The notes under the pieces: generated by a model
Told to the model about the DNA's origin: nothing
What the model saw: the letters and a program-made list of their open reading frames with translations, nothing else
Database searches by the model: none
Assembly (NCBI GenBank): GCA_033439255.1
Contig: CM065878.1
Location: forward strand, 62,001 to 126,000
DNA: 64,000 bases
Reading direction: 5' to 3'
Source: Hericium rajendrae
Taxonomy: Eukaryota > Basidiomycota > Agaricomycetes > Russulales > Hericiaceae
Position numbers and translations under genes: made by a program
Part shown: positions 32,064-42,430 of the stretch, one piece after another
Layout: every line of letters begins with the position of its first letter
Position numbering within the stretch: the stretch's first letter is position 1

Positions 32064-32747
32064 AGTTACTATCTTGCCACTATAGTGGTAGAGAGATAGT
32101 GTCTTTATCCAGTGGGTAGTAACTTTATCAGTACATAGTAACTTTACTAGAAAAGTAGGTTGAAAGTAACTTTCTTAGTAAGCCTAAAATTAAAAATTTC
32201 GAAAATTGGGTGTAACAAGGATTGAACCTTGAACCTTATGTTAAGGTAACTTTAACCATTACACTAAATGACCATGTTGTTTTTATAAATTTAGTTACTT
32301 TTATATCTAATCTAATATAACTTTTTATTAGTTTCAAGACAGAAAAACACATTCCCTGCCAACCTACCAACCCCAACCCAACCACCAACCTCAACCAACC
32401 CAACCCAGCCCAACCTCAACTCCAACTCAACCCATCCCAACCTCAACCAGGTGACCTCAAATAAGGCTTTGTTGAAACAATGTTAATTTCTTTGTGGTGT
32501 AGTGGTTGATGACATGAAATTCGAAAATATTTTCATTAGGTCATAGGTTCAATTCCTGCTATGGCCAGTATTATTTTTATTTATTTATTGATAAAGTTAC
32601 TTTAGTTACTTTATAATAGAACAAAATTACTATAGTTACTTTGATACTACTATTGATAAAGTTACTATTGTACACTTTTAATAGGCAAGATACTACCCAC
32701 TGGATAAAGACACTATGCTTTACCACTATTAGTGGTGGTATAGTAAC
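32064..32747. mobile_element. 684-bp TIR element with TA target site and two tRNA-like modules
   Basis: Ends AGTTACTAT on both sides, TA duplicated on each side (32062-32063, 32748-32749). Subterminal inverted repeats share TAGTGTCTTTATCCAGTGGG. The TA target suggests a Tc1/mariner-type transposase acting in trans. Inside are two tRNA-like stretches in opposite orientation: minus 32205-32276 (A-box-like TAGTGTAATGGTTA, B-box GGTTCAATCC) and plus 32493-32566 (GGTGTAGTGGTTGA, GGTTCAATTCC), separated by a CCAACC-rich stretch (32350-32450). Neither forms a convincing acceptor stem. No ORF. Confidence 0.85.
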
Positions 32748-35700
32748 TTAAGCAACCTCTACAGTTGGAATTGGCCTCCTCCGACCACGGCAGCCCTGTG
32801 ATGAGGTCCATAGACACGGAGTCGTACGGACGGCGAGGAATCGGGTTAGGCAGAAGCTTCCCGTATTTCGAGAAGTTCGCCGACTTGATCTTTTGGCAGA
32901 CGTCGCAGGTCGCGCAGAATTCCACGACGTCTTTGCACATGCTAGGCCAGTAAAACTTCCCACTCATAAGCTGCCATAATTTCTCCGGCCCCGCGTGAGC
33001 AGATTCGAAGGGAGATTCGTGGCATTGAACCATGAGTGCGGGTCTCTCGGACGCGGGCACGCAGAGCCAGGGTTGAAAATCGGCGTTGCGGAAGAAGAGC
33101 AATCCTTTCGCATCCTTGAAGAAATGTTCTCCCGCTTGCCAGGATCCGACGCTGGGGTCCAGCGTGGTCCACTTGGCTTGGAAGGAACGGTCTGCCTTAT
33201 AGCCCTCAATGAAGCGTTGGAGGTAAGCATCATTGAGATGGACAAGAATCATCGGAGGAGGGTTATCCGCCTCCCACCGAAGACGTTTCTCGTACAGATC
33301 AAGAGAATCGGAAGGATGACGAGGACCCTCCCCTACTGGCGGAATCGCCGGTTGGTGGAGGGTAGCTAGCTTATCTGGATGGGAAGAGCTGGAGGGACCC
33401 GCGTGCGTACTCGCAGTGGGGTCTGTGACGGTGCCCCCCCCATCGTCCGGGACGCGCGGGGTGGAGGAACGAGCCGCGGCCTCGCGATACCGATGCCGTG
33501 TTTGAACGGCGTGGGCGCAGGCAGCTCCGCCAGCGAGAGCATCCCGGATATCGGTAATGACAACTTGAGCAACTTTAAGAGCAGGCTCCCGCTGAGCGGA
33601 GTCTTCGGCCTCGGCGGCGACGGTACCGTTGGTCACGATCGCTGGAGCATCATCGGGCGGAGGGGAGACGTGTGGCGGGACATGTTGGAGAAGACGGGAC
33701 AGGGGATCGACGTTGGAATGAACACGTCCAGGACGATGGACAATTTCGAGGTAAGGTTGATAAGCAGAGAAAACGGTGCCCCACGCGGCCAGACGACGAT
33801 TGCTGTTTTCGTAGGTCCGAGCCCACTGCAGCGCAGCGTGATCGGTGACCAGCACGATACGCTCGCCCTCAATGAAGGGCTGGAATTTAACGAGGGCTTC
33901 CTTGGCAGCGAGGGCTTCGCGCTCGGTCGCCGAGTAGTTCCGCTCCGCGGGTTTGAAGGTACGGCTCCAATAAGCGATAACTCGCTCGACGAAAATGAAG
34001 GTTTCATCGAGCGAGGTAGCCCATTCGGAAGCGAAAGCGTCCGGGGTATCAGAGGAAGAAACGCAGGTCACGAACCGAGGTACTGCCAGGCCGTTATCAT
34101 ACGCTCGCTTCAAGCGATCGTATGCTTTGGTGCCGCTAAGGTCCTTGACTCGAATGCGTTGGACTTGCTGGAGCGTGCAGCCCAAGCCATCGGCAGACAC
34201 ATCGGTGTACAGACGGTATGGAGAGCCTTGTTCGGGGTGCCCTAAGACGGGTGCCGCGGCAAGGGAGGCCTTGATGCTTTGGAAGGCATGTTCTTCGTCG
34301 GAACTCCATGACCAGCGGACACCTTTGCGCATCAGCTGAAACAAGGGCGTGGCGATGCTGGCATAATGTGGCAGAAAAGTGGAGAAGTAGACAGCCAAAC
34401 CCAAGAAAGTCCGCAAATCGCTGACTTTGGTGGGGCGTGGCATATTCAGGATCTTCTCCACCTTTGCTCGGTGAGTGGAGAGGCCCAACCGAGACACCTT
34501 GTGACCCAAAAGAATGATGGAGCTGTAGAACATGTGGCACTTCGAGGGGCTGAGGGTGAGCCCGGCCTCCTCGATAGCTTCGAGGACCTTGTCTAAATGG
34601 TTCAAATGCTCTTCGTGCGATTTGGAATAAACGACGATATCGTCGATGTAGACCAAGCAGAAGAGCCACAGATAAGGCGCGAGAATGCCCTGCATCACGC
34701 GTTGAAAGATGGAAGGCCCGTTATGCAGGCCGAATGGCATGCGCAAGAATTGGAAAAGACCGCGGTGCGTGCGGAAGGCGGTTTTCTCGACGTCCTCGGG
34801 TGCCATCTCAAGCTGGGTAAAGCCAGAGAGGGCATCCAAGGAGGATAGGACTTGCGCGCCGGATAAGGAGGATAAGATCTCAGTTTGCCTGGGAATAGGA
34901 AACTCATCCGGCGTTGTGACCGCGTTAAGGTGTCGGTAATCGACGCAGAAACGCGGCTTGTTATTGCGGTAGACAATAACGACCGGCGCACTCCACGGAC
35001 TGCGAGAGGGTTCGATAACCCCTTGTTCGAACCATTTGTCGAGCTGGTCGTCAATAACTTCGCGCTTGGCCGGGGAAGTCCCGTACATGGGAACCGCGAT
35101 GGGGACTTGACCATCCTGGGTACGGATGTGGACGCAAGACGGATGTTGGCCTAAACGTCCATCGAATCCGAAGGCACCAGCGCGGCGCCGCAGCATGTCC
35201 CAGGCCTTGGCATGCAAGTGAGCCGGCAATTCCCCTACATCCAACAGGTCCTCCATGTCTGAGGAAGGGTAGACGGTCGTGTCGGGAACTTCCGCCGTCT
35301 TGGGTCCCCACTGCTCCTCGGAGGTCGGTTCGTCAGAGGGCGTGGCGCGCGAATCGCTAGTAGCCATGCACGCCTCGACTAGAACGGCCGTCTTTTTCGC
35401 ATGGTCAAGCAATAGGGAGAGGTGAGCGCGATCCTTCGGGGTGTCGAGGAACTCCACGGGGTCGACAAGTTGCCCGACGATATCCCCTTTACGAAGATAC
35501 TTAGGGCGCGATGAAGTATTGGCGATAGGGACGAAAGGGAAGGAGCCCGTAACGAGGGTGTTCGGCGTCGCGAAAACTGGATCCTCCGAGTTAGCGACGA
35601 TAGCCTTCTCCACTAGCCAGGTCCGATCGTCCAGGAAGGGCGCTTCGACTTCGACTTTGCTGACAGTACTGGCGGGAACCCGAATGTCCTTTTTGACGCG

Positions 35701-36267
35701 GACGAGACGCAGTTCACTGCCGAACTTGTGCTTCGCCGCACGGCGACGCGCTTTGGCGCGACGGTGAGATTTTGCCTTGACGAAGCACGCAAGGGGATAA
35801 CCCTTAGCGCGGGTGACAAGTCGGCGGTCCTTCGTGTGCTGGCACGGCTGGGCCAGGACGCTGTAGCCAGTTTCGCCAAACGTGATTGTAGTGCCCATGC
35901 TCGGACGCGCTACAGCAAGCTCGTAAGTTTGGTGGAAGTCCTCACCAAGAAGGATGGGAACCGTCATGCCTGAGACTACATAGGCCTTGGCTTCAAGGCG
36001 TAGGATTTCACCGTTGACGGCTTCTACGAAGATAGGCAAATTCACGTATCCAAGTAGGCACGCATCCTTCGCCGTGAGCTGCAGGAGCTGGAGCTTGAGG
36101 CCTCGTTTGAGAGGCGGAGGGTCCCTTAGTTCTTTGTAGAAGGCCTCCGATAGCAAGGTAATGTCGGCGCCAGAATCGAGGCGAAGGTCAAGGGGCGAGC
36201 CCCGTCGACTTAGTACCCATCCCAGCATCGAGAGTACCGAGACGCCCTCAGTGTTCCGTCCCGGCAA
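32748..36267 (-). CDS. Gypsy pol: protease, RT, RNase H, integrase N-terminal part
   Basis: Long open frame (about 1,170 codons) with, in order: aspartic protease (LDSGADITLL, residues about 26-35), reverse transcriptase (FRMPFGLHNGPSIFQRVM and the catalytic YIDDIVVYS at about 560), RNase H of the Ty3 type (LYTDVSADGLGCTLQ, VTDHAALQW), a linker, and the integrase HHCC zinc region (HAGPEKLWQLM ... CATCDVCQ). It ends at the TIR element at 32747. It would copy element RNA to DNA in the particle. It is part of the fossil element described above. Confidence 0.93.
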
Positions 36268-36273
36268 GGCAAA

Positions 36274-37893
36274 TCACCTTTTCGGAAGGTCCACTACAGG
36301 GCGACTAGCAGGCGTAACTTCCTCCAAGAGGGGGCCGTCCGCTTGCGACGGTTTCCTCCGAAGGTTAGCGAAGTGTTCATCCTCAATTTCTTCAATGTAA
36401 GGAGCTCGGGACAAGAAGGCTGACTTAGCCGGTGGAGTAGTCGGACATTCACACGTTTCGCGCAGGTCCGCGTCAAGCGCAACCACATCCACATAGGTAG
36501 AAGAAATAGATTCAGAAAGAAGAGCCTCGAAGGCTTTGCTGTATACAGCTTCTTCGGACTTTGTCCAAGAGGTATCCTCAAATCCTTCTAACCGATTGGC
36601 CATCTTCCTGGCTTCGTAGTAAGACCAATGAGGGCACTCCTTGTCCCAATGGTTGCTACTGCCACAGACTTTGCATGGGGAAGGCGGCTTGCGCGAGGAC
36701 TTGACTTGATCCGCCTTCGGAAATGGGTAGCCTCCTTTGGGAGGCGGCCTCTGGCGTTTCGCTTCATTGGCGAAAGCTTCGGCACGCACGCCGTCGACGT
36801 AGTCGTCGTCGTCGTCGTGGGATCGTCGGTCAGCTTCTGCAGAAGCTTCGTCGTCTTCGACAGAAACCGGAAATTCCTCGTCGGCTTCGTGAGCAGCGAT
36901 AGTGTTGGCGGTCCGACGCTTTCCGAAGAAGGGACGGCGGGCGGTGCCTCCTTCATTACGACCGCGGAAGCGGCTATCCAAGAGCGCGTTGAGCTCGTCG
37001 CGCGTAACGATGTCCGCACCTCTGCCACGATGAGCAGCGCGTAACTGTACTTCTTGCAAGCGAACTCGCTGCAGAAGTTCAGCCACGTTGGTGACGGACG
37101 AGGCATAGAGGATGTTGTGCCATTCGGGGCTGGCATTGCGCAAGACCAAGCGGACTTCTTCTTCGCCGTCGAGTCCAGTGCCCATGATCATGCGCGAATA
37201 CATGAGACGACGAGTGATGAAGTCGGTCAGGGACTCGTTTTCGTGGCGTTTCTGGCGGTAGTGCATTTCGGAGAATTCGATCTGACGATCGAGCATCCAT
37301 TTGTCCCTGAGCCAATACTTCTTGATGCCTTGGAGCCAGTTGAGATAGTGCGACGACATGTAGTCCTTAAGTTCGTCGTGGAGCAGCATGTACCAGCTAC
37401 GAATCGAGGACCCGTCGTCCAAACGACGCCATAGCCATCTGCCCATGACCTCTGGCAGGGTTCCGCCCATGGAAGCAAACTGTTGCACTTCCGTGAAGTA
37501 ATTAACGGCAGTGTAGGAGCTCCCGTTCCATCCTGGCAAATCGCTGGGATTAAGAATTTCCTTGAGACGAGGGCCTTTGTCGGGGGCGGATGGCGTAGGA
37601 AGGGCAGCGATCGCAGGAGGCGGCGGAGGCGGCGGAGCTGGCGGTCCCACTCCATCAGGAGGCCCTGCGTTCAGAGGTCGCAGAACGTGATGGTGAGGAT
37701 TCCTATGCAGAGGAGGCCCCCCACCGTTCCCGCCATGGCCCCCCGAACCACCTGGGCTTCCAGGGTCACTGGGATCCCCGCCTCCCCCAGCATAGGGAGG
37801 CCCCCCTGCGTAAGGAGGTCCCCCGCTTCCCGAACCTCCGGGCCCGGAAGATTGCTGCGAGAGCGCAGGAGATCCTTTCATTCTTGAGAGCAC
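36274..37893 (-). CDS. Gypsy gag with CCHC knuckle
   Basis: 539 codons. Gly/Pro-rich start; a retrotransposon gag core at about 130-290 (WRRLDDGSSIRSWYMLLHDE, HYRQKRHENESLTDFITRRL, LVLRNASPEWHNILY); and a knuckle CKVCGSSNHWDKECP at about 420. The acidic C-terminal tail runs up to the pol start, with a gap of only seven bases between the frames. Confidence 0.88.
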   Translation of the reverse strand: MLSRMKGSPALSQQSSGPGGSGSGGPPYAGGPPYAGGGGDPSDPGSPGGSGGHGGNGGGPPLHRNPHHHVLRPLNAGPPDGVGPPAPPPPPPPAIAALPTPSAPDKGPRLKEILNPSDLPGWNGSSYTAVNYFTEVQQFASMGGTLPEVMGRWLWRRLDDGSSIRSWYMLLHDELKDYMSSHYLNWLQGIKKYWLRDKWMLDRQIEFSEMHYRQKRHENESLTDFITRRLMYSRMIMGTGLDGEEEVRLVLRNASPEWHNILYASSVTNVAELLQRVRLQEVQLRAAHRGRGADIVTRDELNALLDSRFRGRNEGGTARRPFFGKRRTANTIAAHEADEEFPVSVEDDEASAEADRRSHDDDDDYVDGVRAEAFANEAKRQRPPPKGGYPFPKADQVKSSRKPPSPCKVCGSSNHWDKECPHWSYYEARKMANRLEGFEDTSWTKSEEAVYSKAFEALLSESISSTYVDVVALDADLRETCECPTTPPAKSAFLSRAPYIEEIEDEHFANLRRKPSQADGPLLEEVTPASRPVVDLPKR

Positions 37894-38771
37894 GTTGGTG
37901 ACGGGCTCGGGGTTGAGATTGACCCAACTGGGGTCGTCTGCGCTCTGACGGAGGCGTCTTGCGCGGACCAGGCTCCAGGAGGTCGATCAGCCCGAGAGGG
38001 AGTACCGAACGGCGGCGGAATCGCCGCTGTTCCGGTCTGCCTAACGGGCGTGTCGGGAAGCTCAGCAGCGCCTGGGATTCTTGAGTGTTGCGCAAGCCCG
38101 AAGATGACGTTGGATGGACGAGGGCGTCGCACGGCTGGTTCTATGGGTAGCGCCGTCGAACTCGGACGGGTTCGCAGTCCTTGGTCGAAGGCAGCATTAC
38201 TAAGAGGCCTTGCGTCGTATCGATGGGAATAATCGGGGCCGCGGTAAGTCGAGTCCCCTTCGGCCATAGTCAGCCCATGATCTATGGCCGATACGTCAGC
38301 TTGTGACAACGAGGACTGTCCTGAAGCGGCGAAAGCGGAGGTGGCTAACGGAGCTGACGACCTGTCTTGTTCGGATGGGTACGGAGGGCAGTCCAGGTTG
38401 CGGACCTCGTTGGGAACTGGAATAATGGCCCGTAGGGACACGGGAGGATTCTGTTGGAAGAGTTCCTGACGGTGAACAGGGAGCCGCGTTTTGATGGAAT
38501 TCGAAGCATAGAGTTGGCGCAGATATTCTGAGTGAACCGCCGTCTGTTGGCGAGCTTGTAAGCCAGAAGCAGTGGAGGAGGCTGGAGACGGAGGTCTCTG
38601 TTCAGTGACAAACTCCTGGCGGTACTTCTCGACGAATCGAGCCCCGTGCTGAAGACGATATCCGAGCGCTTGCCAGTTCATGAAGACTTGCATAGCGGAT
38701 TCGCAGCCCTCCAGCACGCCTTGCAGGCGGAAGTTGGGATCGATTTGGTATGCTATCCGACCGGCGCGCAT
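37878..38771 (-). CDS. Leader open frame of the gypsy element (297 codons)
   Basis: Open stretch between the 5' LTR and gag, slightly overlapping gag. Pro/Ser-rich with an N-terminal compact segment (VLEGCESAMQVFMNWQALGY). No recognised domain; probably part of the element's gag region. Fossil element, not a host gene. Confidence 0.5.
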   Translation of the reverse strand: MRAGRIAYQIDPNFRLQGVLEGCESAMQVFMNWQALGYRLQHGARFVEKYRQEFVTEQRPPSPASSTASGLQARQQTAVHSEYLRQLYASNSIKTRLPVHRQELFQQNPPVSLRAIIPVPNEVRNLDCPPYPSEQDRSSAPLATSAFAASGQSSLSQADVSAIDHGLTMAEGDSTYRGPDYSHRYDARPLSNAAFDQGLRTRPSSTALPIEPAVRRPRPSNVIFGLAQHSRIPGAAELPDTPVRQTGTAAIPPPFGTPSRADRPPGAWSAQDASVRAQTTPVGSISTPSPSPTCSQE

Positions 38772-38786
38772 TTTGGAAGGGAACAG

Positions 38787-39263
38787 CTAGAACAGACGGT
38801 CGAGGAAGCCTTGGACGCGCTCGACAAGGGTGTGTAATACCGATGCTTCTGTGAAAGATAATTGGAAGCGAGGTGATCCGTCTGCCTGGATTCCGCGATT
38901 GATGATAACAGCCTCGTTATAGCGCGCGAAATCGCGACCGGCTATGTACTCTGGCAGGAGGGTACGATCGACGAGAGTTTGTTGAAACTCATCATAGATG
39001 GCCGCCGCTGTCACGACGTGAAGGGCGAGCGCGGGCGCGTCCTCGTTAGATCCGCGCGAAGTCGAAAGAGAGTCGTCTGCGAGCGGCAGCCCGAGATGGG
39101 GAGGAGGATCCCGCCGAGGCGAATTCGCCTCGTCGGCATCCGGCAATGGTACAGCTAGGGATGGATCGCCAGCGTCGCCTTCTCCATCCGGGGCAACTGG
39201 AGATGGAGCAGGCGTCGGAGCCACGGGCGGATCCGCTCGGCTGCTGCGAGTCTTGGGAGCCAT
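38787..39263 (-). CDS. First leader open frame of the gypsy element (158 codons)
   Basis: Starts MAPKTRSSRADPP about 70 bases after the 5' LTR; acidic/Pro-rich then a compact end (YDEFQQTLVDRTLLPEYIAG). No recognised domain. Likely the start of the element's coding region. Confidence 0.5.
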   Translation of the reverse strand: MAPKTRSSRADPPVAPTPAPSPVAPDGEGDAGDPSLAVPLPDADEANSPRRDPPPHLGLPLADDSLSTSRGSNEDAPALALHVVTAAAIYDEFQQTLVDRTLLPEYIAGRDFARYNEAVIINRGIQADGSPRFQLSFTEASVLHTLVERVQGFLDRLF

Positions 39264-39333
39264 ATCGAAAGCTTTGAGATTTGGAGGAAAGAAGGTCGGC
39301 TAGGGGTGAAGGACTTCCGGATATGTCCACCTT

Positions 39334-39957
39334 TGTGATGCAACGGTCGCAAGTACCGGGAGTCCTCACCGTGGCTAGCGGGCGTTGGAGAGCAGAGGTG
39401 TGTGCAGTCCTCGAGTCCAAGCGAGGCGCCCGAGTCAAAGTCGAACGAGAAGTCTCAGTTTGGCTCGACAAAGACTCCTAGGAATCGGAGGGACGGAGGA
39501 CGAGGCAGGCGAACTCGCCTGTTACCTCGGACGACGCGTCGTGGAGAGAAGAAGAAGACGAGGCGGTCCACTCACCAAAGACGGCCTTTGGCCGGATTTG
39601 CGTATGTGGGCGCGCTTCGACTTCCTCGTTCAGAAGCAAGGCGCGGGCGCTCGTTCGAAGCGCGCATGCAGACGTCGTTCGAGAGAAAGGAAAAAGCAAG
39701 AAGAGAGAAGTAAGATTCGGAAGATGATAGACAATGATTGATGATCTTTTTCCTACACAAGACGTACACTAAATACGGAAGAAAATAAGATTGTAGGTCC
39801 GCCCTCAACTGTACAGTAGGTCGGCCGGTGTGGCTTGACTACCTAATCGGGAAGGCGGCGCTTCCGGGCCTGGCTACCTCGAGATTCCATGTTGGCGCAT
39901 GATGGCTCCCGGCGCCTGGCGTCGCATGACATCACTCGGCACCCGGCATCCGTTACA
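39334..39957 (-). repeat. 5' LTR of the gypsy element
   Basis: 624 bp; all 12 differences from the partner LTR are CpG to TpG or CpA. Confidence 0.95.
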
Positions 39958-40068
39958 GGTATGGGTTTTTCATAGGTTGCATAAGGCTGACCCATACCCA
40001 TATTCATGATATCCATACCCATGACCCACTGTGGGTTACCCATACCCATGCCATTCACTAAACATCCC

Positions 40069-40319
40069 GTGCCCTCACCAGACCCTGTAGATCAGTTGCA
40101 ACCTATACCAGTAGTAATAGGAGGGAGGGTTCCAACTGTACCAGTAACACTATAAACAGTATTTTCAGGCTAAATGCAATGTTTGGAACTTCATATGTTT
40201 TGCATAGAATATGTTTTTCATAGTACAACATATGAAAAAAAAAAACATGTTATATTCTTAAAAAAACATATCGGCCGAGATCTTAAGGATCTCAGCCACT
40301 ATTAATATCTACAACTTGC
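40069..40319. other. Short repeat and foldback sequence
   Basis: 40083-40160 contains a GGAGGGAGGGTT / CTGTACCAGTA repeat that recurs, in reverse orientation, at about 43670-43740. At 40268-40293 GGCCGAGATC and GATCTCAGCC form an inverted repeat around TTAAG, just before a GC-rich tract, echoing the hairpin-then-GC-tract order of the TIR elements. No gene. Confidence 0.5.
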
Positions 40320-41575
40320 TGGCGCTTCCACACGTGCTCACCAGCGCTTGTCATTGTGCTATCCTTGCGCTTGCCAGCACTTCCCCCTGTGCTCACTGAC
40401 ACTTTCCTCCACGCTCGCTGGTGCTTTCTCTCATACTCGCCAGTGCTTTTCTCTGCGCTCACCGGTGCTTTCCCTTGTGCTCACCAGCACTTTCCCTTGC
40501 ACTTGCCGGCACTTTCCCTCATGCTCCCTGGTGCTTCATGCATGCTATCCCTCTTGCTCCCTGGTGCCTACCCATACCATTCCCACTTTCGCCGCACAGC
40601 TACGCATTGTGCTGCATGCAGGTTGCGCATGCTGTTCGCCACACACCTGCTGCAGAGCATGCATGCCACAGTTGGTACACGTGCATGCACACTCGCCGCA
40701 CATCCACCACACACTGCTGATGGCTCCCGTGCATGGAGTGTGCGGGCAGAATTCACACACGGGTGCTGGGGTGGAGCAGGCTCAGGGCTAGGAGCACAAG
40801 GACGGTGCTGAAGCATGGGTGCCAGGGCTCGTGCACAGGCGCGGGCTCAGCATTGGAGCACATGGGCCCGGCACTGGGATCACGGGCATGGGAACGGGGC
40901 TGGACGCGGGGCTGGAGAGCGGAGCACCATACTGGGACAGCACGTGGGGGGCTGGAGATGGCACGCAGGGGAGTGAAGATGGTGCCCACAGGGCTGAAGA
41001 CAGTGCCTGCGGGGTTGGAGACAGTGCATGGGGCTGGAGAGGGCACGCACAGGACTGGAGACAGTGGGGCTGGAGATGGTGCACGCGGGGCTGGAGATGG
41101 CACGTGCAGGGCTAGAGATGGTGTGTGCTGGGCTGGATGGTGCGCATGGGGTTGGAGACACAGCATGCGGGACTGAAGATGCAGCATGCAGGACTGGAGA
41201 TACAGCGCACGGGCTTGGAGATGTAGCACGTGGGCTTGGACCAGCATGCAGGGCTGGAGACGCAGCATGCGGGATTGGAGATGTGGCGCATGGGGCTAGA
41301 CGTGGCGTGCGAGGCTGGGAGGTATGGGCATGATGCTGAGGTGTGCAGGGACTCAGGGCTGGGATGCAGGGTGCAGGCCTGGCAGTGGGGTGGAACATGC
41401 GTGCCTCCGGGTGAGTTTGACGGCATGTGATTGCAAGCACGGAGTCTTGTGTGCCGGTGAGTGCCCCTTCATGGCATGAGGAGGCATCACACGTGCATTT
41501 GAAAGCACGACAGAGGTGGGTAGACAGGCAGTGGAGGCATTGTGGTGCATGCAGCATGCCATGTCATGGCATTAT
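40320..41575. repeat. GC-rich minisatellite tract
   Basis: Two motifs: CTCRCCRGYRCTTTCCCTTG-like units (40320-40560) and GGGCTGGAGAYRSAGCAYGC-like units (40920-41330). Open on both strands in several frames, with translations that simply repeat; no gene is called. Style matches the GC tracts of the TIR elements. Confidence 0.7.
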
Positions 41576-42430
41576 GATGCTAAAGAAATCAAACTTCATT
41601 AGTAAGAATATACATGGAAAGAAAGGGAGAGAAAAACTTACAAACTATGAGGCTATTGAGCCTCTCTACTGCACCCACTTGAGGGAGGGAGGGAACAGAG
41701 ATAGCCTCAGCCAACGAGCTTGCAGCAACCATTCGGCAATTGCCGAATTAGGCGACTTACCTCATCCCAAGTCATTGAAGAGGGCTTTTAGAAATGAATA
41801 AATTCACTTAAACTATTCAAATAATACATGATATGTAGATAGTATGAATACAATGAAATATCAAGTTTGATAAGGATTGAATGCGGTGGAGGAAAGAAAA
41901 TCCCGAGCCGTTGATAAGAAAGTCTAAAACACGCAAAAGACTAAACACGTTAAGCTCGAATTGAGGCCTTGGGCATGCCAGGCACAAGATTTGAGCTGCA
42001 ATTGTGCAGCACAACCTGTTCTCATCCTGTATCGGTCTATCACAGTGCACTGGGACATGTATATATAATGTATTCAGACTTTACTGTAATTTTGAGTGGT
42101 CTAGATCTTTAGGATCTGACAATATAAATGAATTTTCAGTTCTGTGAGCTATATTTTGTGTCTATCTTGGGCCTCAAGCTCTGGAATTGGGTCCAAAAAA
42201 ATTGAAACTTTGTATTCACACTCTTTACAGTGTTATAAGCCAAATAAGATAGTTATATAAGTATGATCCCCCATAATGAAGTCTTTATTGCACAAAACTT
42301 GAGCTAGGGTTACTGTAGGGTTACAATAAGTCACTCATTGTGGCTTGAAAAATACTCTAAATCATTCGAAATTTTGTATATAGAATGTAAGCTACTCTAT
42401 GTACATATTTACTACTCTATTGAGGGATGA
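41576..42430. other. AT-rich segment with an 18-bp palindrome; no gene
   Basis: ATTCGGCAATTGCCGAAT at 41731-41748 is a perfect palindrome close to a minus-strand GGTAAGT (41755-41761). A minus-strand TATATATACATG stands at about 42058-42069. This could be a decayed core of a TIR-element copy in minus orientation, but the match is weak. Confidence 0.35.

Larger units (their letters stand above)
26706..39957 (-). mobile_element. Ty3/gypsy chromovirus with an extra 3' ORF
   Basis: Fossil element in minus orientation. LTRs of 624 bp (26706-27329, 39334-39957) differ at 12 positions (1.9 percent), flanked by GGTAT on both sides. A TAGGGGGGCTT polypurine tract precedes the 3' LTR. Order in the element: leader frames, gag with knuckle, protease-RT-RNase H-integrase, chromodomain, then a long extra ORF before the 3' LTR. 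It has been hit by a solo LTR (31721-31892) and by a TIR element (32064-32747), both in the integrase part. Apart from these it is broken by only a few (about three) further changes and is young to middle-aged. Confidence 0.95.
24866..40060. mobile_element. hAT-type non-autonomous element, opened by two LTR elements
   Basis: Both ends read TAGTGAATGGCATGGGTA inward and are flanked by the 8-bp direct repeat AACATCCC (24858-24865 and 40061-40068), the duplication length of the hAT superfamily. Its own sequence is about 0.58 kb (24866-25343 and 39963-40060). It is rich in CCCATACCCATG words and has no transposase. The left duplication begins at the last base of copy C, so the two elements lie directly side by side. 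The copia and gypsy elements below lie inside it. Confidence 0.88.

Noticed and set aside
36628-37044. Plus-strand frames across the gypsy gag and pol region (for example 33379-34245, 36628-37044)
   Set aside because: Complement shadows of well-supported minus-strand domains.
24866-40060. hAT transposase inside the element
   Set aside because: Only about 0.58 kb belongs to the element itself, and no open frame there resembles a transposase.
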